NCBI RefSeq assembly: GCF_021245735.1
Contig: NZ_JAJISB010000010.1
Location: forward strand, 62,001-126,000
Source: Brevibacillus daliensis
Lineage (GTDB): Bacteria; Bacillota; Bacilli; Brevibacillales; Brevibacillaceae
DNA: 64,000 nt
Direction: 5' to 3'
Shown: piece after piece, positions 1 through 7,041 of the stretch
Numbering within the stretch: position 1 is the first letter of the stretch
Layout of the letters: every line of letters starts with the position of its first letter
The notes under the pieces: generated by a model
What the model was told of the DNA's origin: nothing
The model's input: only the letters and a program-made list of their open reading frames with translations
The model's database searches: none
Program-made: the position numbers and the translations under genes

Positions 1-39
1 CTTTATTGAGTTTTGAAGTAATTGTACCTTTTCCATCAT
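1..39 (-). CDS. 5' end of an unidentified gene running off the left edge
   Basis: Only the first dozen codons are inside the window, reading M-M-E-K-V-Q-L-L-Q-N-S-I-K. A strong ribosome binding site (AAAGGAGGTG, complement of 43-51) sits 4 nt before the ATG at 39 and 7 nt before the ATG at 36, so 36 may be the true start. A further in-frame ATG at 60, preceded by AGGAG, is also possible. It lies about 100 bp downstream of the Crp/Fnr gene on the same strand and could be co-transcribed. Too little is visible to name a product. Confidence 0.5.
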   Translation of the reverse strand, partial: MMEKVQLLQNSIK

Positions 40-155
40 CGCACCTCCTTTCTTTTGCATTTACAGTCTCCTAATTTTTTATATTACTAATACAATTAAT
101 TCTGTATGTGAATAGTCTTCCTTTTATCTATTTTAGTTAATTTCAAGGTTTGTAC

Positions 156-815
156 TTACAGCAGTCTAAACAGATTTTTGTTGAAGCTTAGAATGCCTTC
201 ATCACGCAGCTTGCACAATTCATTTGACATTGCGCTCCGATCTACGCAAAGATAGTTCGCCAGCTCCTGACGGTTATAAGGAATGACAAATTCACTCGTT
301 CTATGCAGGACGGCTTGTTCTGAGAGATAGGACAATAGCTTATCCCTTGTGCTACGTTTGGAAAGATGCTCGATCTTTTGATTCAGCATGATGTTCTTTT
401 GAGCTAAAATGGATAGCATATTTTGAATCAGCTGAACGTGGAATACACAAGCGTTGGAACAGTTGCTCACAATTCGACTAAAATCGATAAAAAGAATGAC
501 GCTCTCTGTTGCAGCAGATACCGTTACCGGGATTGTACGTATGTTGGCAAAGGCGAACGTTTCGGCAAAAAGACTGCCTGCTTCTAGACTAGTCATGATC
601 GTGCCATTCCCCTTTATGTCCTCTCGAAAAATTTGAACCTTTCCGGACAATACAATCCCAATATGGGTAACCGCTTCGCCTGCCAGCAGAATGATCTCAT
701 TCTTTTGATAGCTCCTTTTGCGTGCATGTAAGCAGGAGAGCACCGACTCCATTTCCGATTCTTTAAATCCTTTAAATAAAGGAATCTTATGAAACAACGA
801 AAAATATTCTTCCAT
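156..815 (-). CDS. Crp/Fnr family transcriptional regulator
   Basis: A 219-residue cytoplasmic DNA-binding regulator. The N-terminal two thirds is a cNMP-binding-type beta roll (G-x-V-Q-I-F around residue 50) and the C-terminus a winged helix-turn-helix with the recognition segment NRQELANYLCVDRSAMSNEL. The start was set at 815 because GGAGGTGAAAGGA directly precedes that ATG; longer open reading upstream has no such signal. It is divergent from hcp (181 bp apart). In many anaerobes and facultative bacteria a Crp/Fnr protein controls hcp in response to nitric oxide or anaerobiosis, so hcp is the likely target; that is inference. No N-terminal Fnr-type cysteine cluster is seen. Confidence 0.85.
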   Translation of the reverse strand: MEEYFSLFHKIPLFKGFKESEMESVLSCLHARKRSYQKNEIILLAGEAVTHIGIVLSGKVQIFREDIKGNGTIMTSLEAGSLFAETFAFANIRTIPVTVSAATESVILFIDFSRIVSNCSNACVFHVQLIQNMLSILAQKNIMLNQKIEHLSKRSTRDKLLSYLSEQAVLHRTSEFVIPYNRQELANYLCVDRSAMSNELCKLRDEGILSFNKNLFRLL

Positions 816-996
816 TCCTTTCACCTCCGTTGGAAAAACAACAGAACCTCTGATTTCAGTATAGTACAATGCACTCAGAAAAGCTGTATGAAGAAGATCA
901 GACAAATTATCAGAATTAATGAGGACAAATGTGATCTCAACCGATGGACAGATTTTGAAAAATAGATACAAACAATATAAAGAGGAGGAGTTCAAG

Positions 997-2592
997 ATGT
1001 CGAACATGTTTTGTTTTCAATGTGAACAAACTGCAAAGTATGAGGCTTGTACTGGTATCCAGGGTGTATGCGGTAAAAAGGAGGATACTGCGCTTTTGCA
1101 GGATGATCTGACAGGTGCACTGATTGGCCTTGCTCGCGCAGCAGATGGTCATGAGTATGAGCTTGATCTATTCACTCATCGCGTTATGATCGAAGGCTTG
1201 TTCACCACTATCACAAATGTTAATTTTGACAACGATGCGGTGCAAAGGCATATCGAAGCTGTACACACAGCAAAAGCCAAGCTGATTTCACAGTATGGCA
1301 GCAGCACTGCTCCAAGCAACTGTAGTGAAGACTACGATATGAACAAGCTCTGGGTGGACAATGAGGATATCCGTTCACTCAAGTCTCTGATTCTATTTGG
1401 TCTTCGCGGTATTGCAGCATATGCTTTTCATGCGCTAGTGCTGGACTATATTGATGAAGAAGTAAACGCCTTCTTCTACAAGGGTATGCGTGCAGTTGGC
1501 GAGGAATGGGACATGGATAAGCTGCTTCCGATCGTACTGGAAACAGGAAGAATCAACCTCAAGTGCATGGAGTTATTGGATAAAGCAAACACCGAAACCT
1601 ACGGTATTCCACAGCCGACTACTGTTCCACTGACCATTGAGAAAGGTCCGTTCATCGTCATTACAGGACATGATTTACGTGATCTCCATCTTCTCCTTGA
1701 GCAGACCAAAGATAAAGGGATTAATATCTATACACATGGCGAGATGCTGCCTTGCCACGCATATCCGAAGCTGAAAGCTTATCCTCACCTGAAAGGCAAT
1801 TTCGGTACCGCATGGCAAAACCAGCAGAAGGAATTTGCAAACATTCCTGCACCAGTATTATTCACTACGAACTGTCTGATGCCTGTGAAAGACAGCTATC
1901 GCGATCGAGTTTATACGACTGAAGTAGTAGCGTATCCTGGCATGGTGCATATTGATGAGGAGAAAGACTTCACCCCCGTGATCAATAAGGCGCTGGAGTT
2001 AGGCGGTTATGCAGAAGACACTGTGATGACAGGAATAAATGGCGGTACACAGGTTACAACAGGCTTTGGACATGGAACGGTATTGAGTGTAGCTGATCAG
2101 GTGATTGAGGCGGTACGTAGTGGCGATATCAAGCATTTCTTCCTAGTCGGCGGCTGTGACGGAGCAAGACCTGGACGCAACTATTATACCGAGTTTGTGC
2201 AGAAAGCACCGAAAGATTCGGTTATCCTTACACTTGCCTGCGGTAAATATCGATTCAATGATCTTGATCTAGGTACGATTGGCGGCTTGCCACGATTGAT
2301 GGACATGGGTCAATGCAACGACGCATTCAGTGCCATCCAAGTGGCAGTCGCTCTTGCAGAGGCTTTCGAGTGCGGTGTGAATGATTTACCTCTGACACTG
2401 ATATTGTCGTGGTACGAGCAGAAGGCCGTGAGCATCCTGCTTTCGCTGCTAGACCTTGGAATCAAAAACATTTATATCGGCCCGTCACTTCCAGCCTTTA
2501 TTTCGCCAAACGTACTTAAAGTGCTGGTGGATAATTATAATTTGACTCCGATTTCGACTCCTGAAGAGGATTTGAAGCGGATACTATCATAA
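997..2592 (+). CDS. hcp: hybrid cluster protein (Hcp, hydroxylamine/NO reductase-type)
   Basis: A 531-residue cytoplasmic iron-sulfur-oxygen enzyme. Hcp proteins carry a cubane cluster plus a unique 4Fe-2S-2O hybrid cluster and are linked to nitric oxide detoxification and hydroxylamine reduction. The N-terminal cysteine motif C-x2-C-x8-C-x6-C (CFQC ... C ... C within the first 25 residues) has the short spacing of the class I enzymes. Downstream cysteine/histidine segments typical of the hybrid cluster are present (ITGHDLRDL, TTNCLMPV, GGCDGARPGRNYY, LACGKYRFN). The ATG at 997 is preceded by AGAGGAGGAG; the upstream extension of the frame lacks a ribosome site. No hcr reductase gene is adjacent, so electrons must come from elsewhere. 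Confidence 0.95.
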   Translation: MSNMFCFQCEQTAKYEACTGIQGVCGKKEDTALLQDDLTGALIGLARAADGHEYELDLFTHRVMIEGLFTTITNVNFDNDAVQRHIEAVHTAKAKLISQYGSSTAPSNCSEDYDMNKLWVDNEDIRSLKSLILFGLRGIAAYAFHALVLDYIDEEVNAFFYKGMRAVGEEWDMDKLLPIVLETGRINLKCMELLDKANTETYGIPQPTTVPLTIEKGPFIVITGHDLRDLHLLLEQTKDKGINIYTHGEMLPCHAYPKLKAYPHLKGNFGTAWQNQQKEFANIPAPVLFTTNCLMPVKDSYRDRVYTTEVVAYPGMVHIDEEKDFTPVINKALELGGYAEDTVMTGINGGTQVTTGFGHGTVLSVADQVIEAVRSGDIKHFFLVGGCDGARPGRNYYTEFVQKAPKDSVILTLACGKYRFNDLDLGTIGGLPRLMDMGQCNDAFSAIQVAVALAEAFECGVNDLPLTLILSWYEQKAVSILLSLLDLGIKNIYIGPSLPAFISPNVLKVLVDNYNLTPISTPEEDLKRILS

Positions 2593-2600
2593 GAAAGAGG

Positions 2601-2630
2601 GGGGAGCTCCTTGTTGGGCTCCCCTCCTAT
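2601..2630 (+). terminator. terminator of hcp
   Basis: GGGGAGC (2601-2607) pairs with GCTCCCC (2618-2624) eight bases after the hcp stop codon. The following tract is only partly T-rich, so termination may be moderate. Confidence 0.6.
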
Positions 2631-2798
2631 TATGTATCTGAGTATTTAGTGACCATTCAGTAAGCATTACAGAAAATAAGCTCGCTTTCAGTTTTATCTA
2701 AACGATGTTTATCTATTATTTATGATAAGGCTCTCCGCTCTTTGCATTACTTGTGAAAAGATCCATCGTACGTAACTAGCCTTATTGTAAATACCTTT

Positions 2799-2960
2799 TT
2801 ATTGTTTTCCCATCCTGATAGCATGTACAAAAAAAGAAATTGAACCAATACAAGGAAAGACAGCTAATAAATAATTTCCTTTCATGCCCTGACTCAAAGC
2901 GGTCACCGCAAGAATTGTTCCTAAAAAATAGTAGGCAATTTTTTTCTGCTTTATATTCAT
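2799..2960 (-). CDS. small two-helix membrane protein, unknown function
   Basis: A 53-residue open frame starting at the ATG at 2960 with AAGGGG nine bases upstream. It reads as a positively charged N-terminus (MNIKQKK), a hydrophobic helix (IAYYFLGTILAVTALS), a short loop, a second hydrophobic stretch (LLAVFPCIGSISFFV) and a basic tail ending GKQ. The composition is typical of small Bacillus membrane proteins; no family is recognised with confidence. A longer overlapping frame (2782-2967) codes for cysteine/phenylalanine-rich nonsense and is rejected. About 220 bp on either side are non-coding. Confidence 0.45.
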   Translation of the reverse strand: MNIKQKKIAYYFLGTILAVTALSQGMKGNYLLAVFPCIGSISFFVHAIRMGKQ

Positions 2961-3184
2961 TCAACAATTCCCCTTGTTATACTTAATAAAGTCGATTTCT
3001 AAAACACATTTTCATCATGCAAGTACGTCGATTGATCGATTACAATTATCCCATCTAAATCATGATTGAGCGATTCATTTTTACAGTTCATCATTACTGT
3101 TTTATTTAGTACTTCTCACTTAGAACACTTGACCCACAGCTGAGAAGATAGTAACTGCTCTGTTGCAAAAGTTCAGTCCGTTCA

Positions 3185-3832
3185 TCACAAATTCTGCTTA
3201 GAATATATCCTAGTAGATAACCCCATCGACATCCAAGAAATTAAAAGAGCCAGTATACCAAGAAAAAAATCTTGAACGATTTGCGAAAAAGGAAGCAAGT
3301 CCTGAAGTCCGATTTGATGTGCTTGCATTGATTCGATCATCATAGGGAATACAAATGGAAATAAAAAAATAATAAACATAAATATATACTTGGATTTTTC
3401 ATAACCGAAGCGATATTGAACAGGAATAATAATCCCGAAAATAACAGCCACTATAAGGATTGACACTCCTACATCCGACAAACTCAGCATCTCTATCTTA
3501 GTCGGAATAAATATGGCTAAAAGGCAATATGAAATATAGCATCCTACAAAAATCGCTAGGATAAATAAATATTTTGCTCTTACCATTGCCCTTCTCGTAT
3601 AGGGGGTTGCGCAAAGAAGCGCGTGACCTTTATATTTATACTCAATCATTGACACTGAGTTGAACAGCAAATACTGAATAAAGAGAGTGCTTAGAAAAAA
3701 AGCGAGAAAACCTCTAGGCATAAAATCGACTTTAATATTGATAAAGATCGGCAACACAAATGCGGCGATTAACATAATAAACCAATACTTTTTTGCGAGA
3801 AGGAAATCCTTTTTTACAAGATGATACATCAC
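3185..3832 (-). CDS. ABC-2 type transporter permease
   Basis: A 215-residue integral membrane protein with about six hydrophobic helices, resembling the ABC2_membrane_5 type permeases that pair with GntR-linked ATPases in Firmicutes. It is the last gene of a three-gene operon (GntR, ATPase, permease), six bases after the ATPase. The GTG at 3832 lies 8 nt after AGGAGG; an ATG one codon later is an alternative. Systems of this layout (B. subtilis ytrABC as a model) respond to cell-envelope stress or export peptides or antibiotics; the substrate here is unknown. Confidence 0.8.
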   Translation of the reverse strand: MMYHLVKKDFLLAKKYWFIMLIAAFVLPIFINIKVDFMPRGFLAFFLSTLFIQYLLFNSVSMIEYKYKGHALLCATPYTRRAMVRAKYLFILAIFVGCYISYCLLAIFIPTKIEMLSLSDVGVSILIVAVIFGIIIPVQYRFGYEKSKYIFMFIIFLFPFVFPMMIESMQAHQIGLQDLLPFSQIVQDFFLGILALLISWMSMGLSTRIYSKQNL

Positions 3833-3837
3833 CTTTA

Positions 3838-4689
3838 TTACCTCCTAATATAGCTCAGCATTACGTCTTCAATGGTTGGTCTTTCGATTAGCACATTCCC
3901 CATCTGTTGGCGAACAACAGTTTTATTGTCAGTCAAACCAGAAAAGCCATATTCGGTTTCATGGAGAGATAAAAACAACCCCCTAGTATGTTCATTTATT
4001 TCTTTTGTATCCCCTTTAACTAAGCCGTGTCTGTCCAACAGAATATCTTTTTCTTCACTTAATATGATTCCGCCTTTATCAATTAAAATCAGCATGTCTG
4101 CAACTTTGTCCAAGTCGGAGGTAATATGGGATGAAAAGAAAACACTTTTTCCATCTTGCTTTATGAAATTAAGTAAGATATCCATTAACTCCATTCTAAC
4201 TTGAGGATCTAGTCCACTTGTCGGTTCGTCCATTATCAATAAGTCCGGATGATGGGAGATTGCCAATGCTATAGCATACTTCATACGCATACCTTTGGAC
4301 AAAGTGCTGATTTGCTGATTAAATGGTAGTCCAAAATGCTCCATATGCTTTTTAAAGACCGCTTCGTCCCAATTGGAATACGCCGGAGCAATAATGTTTT
4401 TCATTTCTAGCAAAGTTAGATCTTCATAAAAATAGCCATCATCTAATACGATACCAATACGATTCTTGAATTCTCGTTCAATTAATTGAATATCTTTACC
4501 ATAAAATGCAATCTCACCGGCGTCCTTTAAAATTAATCCGAGAATCGATTTAATCGTAGTCGTTTTACCAGCACCGTTGACACCAATAAATCCAGTAATG
4601 CAACCCTCGAGCAAGGAAAAGCTAATGTCCTTCAAGGCGAAGGTACCTAAGTCTTTTTTCAATCCTTTTACCTCTAAAATAGGTTTCAT
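3838..4689 (-). CDS. ABC transporter ATP-binding protein (YtrB-like)
   Basis: A 283-residue nucleotide-binding subunit. Walker A GVNGAGKTT (about residues 36-44), signature LSKGMRMKY, Walker B LLIMDEPTSGLD and the H-loop SSH are all present, so it should be active. The C-terminal 70 residues form the extension usual in ABC-2 exporter ATPases. Its ATG overlaps the GntR stop by four bases (ATGA), showing translational coupling, and the permease follows at once. Export is the expected direction. Confidence 0.88.
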   Translation of the reverse strand: MKPILEVKGLKKDLGTFALKDISFSLLEGCITGFIGVNGAGKTTTIKSILGLILKDAGEIAFYGKDIQLIEREFKNRIGIVLDDGYFYEDLTLLEMKNIIAPAYSNWDEAVFKKHMEHFGLPFNQQISTLSKGMRMKYAIALAISHHPDLLIMDEPTSGLDPQVRMELMDILLNFIKQDGKSVFFSSHITSDLDKVADMLILIDKGGIILSEEKDILLDRHGLVKGDTKEINEHTRGLFLSLHETEYGFSGLTDNKTVVRQQMGNVLIERPTIEDVMLSYIRR

Positions 4690-5066
4690 TCCTCACCCTC
4701 CTCAAAAAGTAAATCCATCATGGCATACAATTCGTTTTTGCTAATTCCAAGCGAGCGAGCAGTATTCCAGGCCTCAGATAGTTTGACTTCCACCATATGC
4801 CGTTTCGATTCTAGCAGAAGCTCAAGGTTTTCTTTGGCCACAAATGATCCTTTACCCGCTTTAGTTGTAATAAAGCCTTCCGATTCTAGTTCGTCGTATA
4901 CTCTTCGGGTAGTGAGAACACTCACACGCAGATCATTTGCCAATACACGTATTGATGGAAGTATCTCCCCTTCTTCTAATTCACCACGTAAGATTCCATC
5001 CTTTATTTGGTTTTTGATCTGCTGATAAATAGGCAAATCGGACACGTTGGAAATAATAATTTTCAT
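4686..5066 (-). CDS. GntR family regulator, YtrA subfamily
   Basis: A short (126 residue) GntR regulator: winged helix in residues 1-75 (PIYQQIKNQIKDGILRGEL, then LPSIRVLANDLRVSVLTTRR) and only a two-helix dimerisation tail, as in YtrA-type proteins. The start at 5066 follows GGGGAGG; the 18-codon upstream extension crosses the operator and is rejected. It is the first gene of the operon with the ABC ATPase and permease, and very probably represses its own promoter through the inverted repeat at 5083-5103. Confidence 0.88.
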   Translation of the reverse strand: MKIIISNVSDLPIYQQIKNQIKDGILRGELEEGEILPSIRVLANDLRVSVLTTRRVYDELESEGFITTKAGKGSFVAKENLELLLESKRHMVEVKLSEAWNTARSLGISKNELYAMMDLLFEEGEE

Positions 5067-5082
5067 TTTGCCTCCCCACAAC

Positions 5083-5103
5083 TGTGTATCATCAACATAC
5101 ACA
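5083..5103. promoter_or_regulatory. inverted-repeat operator of the GntR-ABC operon
   Basis: TGTGTAT (5083-5089), a 7 nt spacer and ATACACA (5097-5103) form a perfect inverted repeat. A third half site ATACACA lies at 5106-5112. The repeat touches the -10 box of the promoter at 5103-5131 and covers the expected transcription start, the position of an autorepressor site. Confidence 0.75.
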
Positions 5104-5131
5104 GAATACACAACAATCACATTGATGTCAA
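5103..5131 (-). promoter_or_regulatory. sigma-A promoter of the GntR-ABC operon
   Basis: On the minus strand TTGACA (5126-5131) and TATTCT (5103-5108) are separated by exactly 17 bp. The spacing, the overlap with the operator and the location about 40 bp before the GntR start all agree. Confidence 0.8.
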
Positions 5132-5174
5132 ATAATCTTACCTATCAAAGTGAATAGAAAGCATGCTAAATACA

Positions 5175-5206
5175 AAATGCCCAGGATTGTGCCGTCCTGA
5201 GCATTT
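5175..5206. terminator. hairpin between the decayed region and the GntR promoter
   Basis: AAATGC-CCAGGA pairs with TCCTG-GCATTT around an 8 nt loop with one mismatch. It would stop minus-strand reading from the remnants at 5425-6128 before it enters the GntR promoter. The stretch 5207-5424 shows only the dispersed hairpin repeat at 5398-5428. Confidence 0.45.
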
Positions 5207-5397
5207 CTCATAGTATTCATATAGAGTTGAACCTCAAAATATTACTTTCCTAACGAACAATATTCAAACATTTCTTTTGAGACCTGTCATTTAAACTGAA
5301 CCATATGTCCACTAAATAATTTGTTATTTTTCCCAATCATCATCTTAATCTGCTGATATAGCTACTATCTAGTATTAGTTCCTTCTTAAAATGTGTG

Positions 5398-5428
5398 TAC
5401 CATCACTTGTTATAAGGTTCTCCGTTAT
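5398..5428. repeat. dispersed short hairpin repeat, copy 1
   Basis: TACCATCACTTGTTATAAGG then TTCTCCGTTAT; diverged relative of the copies at 11792, 13821 and 21231. Confidence 0.45.
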
Positions 5429-5773
5429 GGGGCTACATGAGGTCTTTTTCGTAATAATGCTTTATAGCGTTCTTCAGGTGCAGAAGCGATAAATGATGCC
5501 AATTCATCTTGTACCTCACCCAGATTTTCTTCCAATGAGGGCAGATATTATACTTTTCGTTACAGATGCCACATGGTGCGTATCATCCGGGCCATAGCCA
5601 TTATAATATCTTTCATAAGCTATATATCCATTTCTCACAACAACAATACCGTTTATATTGCTGTACTCGGATTTTATCATAGGTTCAAGCTCTGAAAGCT
5701 TTTCAGAGTCCATTCTCAAGGTTGCCGGGTTGACGGCTTGCCATTCTGTAGTTGGCCAGTAGTCTCTTTGCAT
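5425..5773 (-). pseudogene. beta-lactamase-type serine hydrolase 5' end joined to the 3' end of another gene
   Basis: From an ATG at 5773 with GGGAGG upstream the frame codes for the start of a class C beta-lactamase-like serine hydrolase, including the nucleophile motif S-V-T-K (SxxK) in ASVTKSIIS, but stops after 85 residues; the family is usually 300 or more. From about 5515 a shifted frame continues to a stop at 5425 with PEERYKALLRKRP, which resembles the effector-domain end of Crp/Fnr proteins. The object is therefore a truncated gene fused to an unrelated tail, without the rest of either. No function is expected. Confidence 0.6.
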
Positions 5774-5844
5774 TATAGATACCTCCCTAAAAGACGTTTT
5801 TTGTTTTTTTTAACGAGCGTTAAGGAAAATGTCAGGTCTTACTA

Positions 5845-6128
5845 CTATTTTTTCTTTACAGGAAAATACACCTCGGTAACAATACCCTCAGGAACGGTGG
5901 CTTGATTGGGGTCAGTTACATATGGCAAAGTCAACTGCAAAAATATTGGTGCTTCTTTAGTTAGGCAATTCTCTCTATTAGTAAAAAACAAGGAGCAGCT
6001 TGCCTTATGGGTGCTGGTCGCGCGTGAGTGGTCCCCCAGTAGGGGGGCTGTGATGAATCAATTGTTTGTGCTAGAGCAATCATTCCCATTTTTTCCTCAA
6101 CTGCCTGTACACGTTTTGTTATTATCAT
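5845..6128 (-). pseudogene. remnant of a GyrI-like effector-binding protein
   Basis: The last 30 codons before the stop at 5845 read LPYVTDPNQA ... LVTEVYFPVKKK-like sequence (VTEVYFPVKKK at the end), the usual C-terminus of GyrI-like small-molecule-binding proteins. Upstream, an ATG at 6128 opens a separate frame (MIITKRVQAVEEKMGMIAL) that ends near 5963 after a GC-richer insertion with the hairpin CCCCC-AGTA-GGGGG. The two parts are out of register, so the gene is broken. The overlapping plus-strand frame at 5906-6187 is a shadow. Confidence 0.4.
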
Positions 6129-6160
6129 TCTCCTCCTTTGCTTTTCTGCATGAAAAAAGG

Positions 6161-6193
6161 CTCACTCCACCTCAAAGTTTAAGTTAGAGTAAG
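6161..6193. promoter_or_regulatory. MerR-type dyad upstream of the GyrI-like remnant
   Basis: ACTCCACCTCAAA and TTTAAGTTAGAGT face each other as an inverted repeat (10 of 13 positions) 30 bp upstream of the remnant start. Its form and its place before a GyrI-like gene are those of MerR/BmrR-type activator sites. No merR gene is nearby. Confidence 0.35.
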
Positions 6194-6279
6194 CCATCTA
6201 TGTTTATCAAGCATTTTTGATAAATATATTAGTGTCTACCAAAAGGGCTCAGTAAAAAATGTGATGGTGAAACAACATA

Positions 6280-7038
6280 TTATATTCCTATTTCCCGCAT
6301 TTTTGCCGTGACTTTTTTCATCCTGTCATCAATATCTGTGCCACTGAATTTCTTAAACCGCATTTCGCTCACGATTTTTCCGTCGCACATAAACATAATA
6401 CGCTCAGTCCTAGCTGCAATCTTTGCGTCGTGAGTTACAAGCATAACCGCAGTACCTTCTGTGTTAATTTCGGAAATTATGTCCATCATTTCCTGTGCGG
6501 ATTTTGAGTTAAGCGCGCCAGTCGGCTCGTCACCGAAGATAATTTCAGGATTGCTAATAAGTGCGCGGCATATTCCCGCACGCTGAAGCTGTCCTCCCGA
6601 AACCTGGGTAATATCACGCTTTTCCAGTTCCGCAATACCAACCTTTTTCATAAGCGCTCTTGCTTTTTCGGTAATCTTCGCAGCGCTTTTTCTGTTATCC
6701 CGCATTGAAGGAAGAATGATGTTATCGAGAATGTTCAGGTTTTTAAGCAAAGTCGGCTGCTGAAAAACAAAACCTATTTTTGTTCTGCGTATGTCGGCAA
6801 GCTCCTTTTCACTAAGTGCTGATAGATCCCTGCCGTCAAAAGAAACCTTTCCGCCGTCAATGCCGTCCATTCCACTCATCGCATTCATCAGTGTCGATTT
6901 TCCTGATCCCGAAGGTCCCATAACCGAAACGAACTCTCCCTCATTTATTTCAACGGACACGCCATCGAGAACATTGTGCTTTTCATTGCCTACTCTGAAA
7001 GATTTTACTATATTTTCACCGATAATAATCTTCTTCAT
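6280..7038 (-). CDS. ABC transporter ATP-binding protein, MacB/LolD type
   Basis: A 252-residue ATPase with Walker A GPSGSGKST, signature VSGGQLQRAGI, Walker B IIFGDEPTGALN and H-loop VTHD. The D-loop GALNSKS is typical of MacB/LolD/SalX ATPases that drive FtsX-fold permeases. It follows the permease by 3 bases, with AAGGAG before its ATG, and ends the TetR-MFS-permease-ATPase operon. Expected to power export of an antimicrobial, lipid or peptide; the substrate is unknown. Confidence 0.88.
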   Translation of the reverse strand: MKKIIIGENIVKSFRVGNEKHNVLDGVSVEINEGEFVSVMGPSGSGKSTLMNAMSGMDGIDGGKVSFDGRDLSALSEKELADIRRTKIGFVFQQPTLLKNLNILDNIILPSMRDNRKSAAKITEKARALMKKVGIAELEKRDITQVSGGQLQRAGICRALISNPEIIFGDEPTGALNSKSAQEMMDIISEINTEGTAVMLVTHDAKIAARTERIMFMCDGKIVSEMRFKKFSGTDIDDRMKKVTAKMREIGI

Positions 7039-7041
7039 AAT

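Noticed and set aside
5906-6187. 93-codon plus-strand frame
   Set aside because: No ribosome site, no protein-like composition, and the minus strand carries the recognisable GyrI-like scrap.
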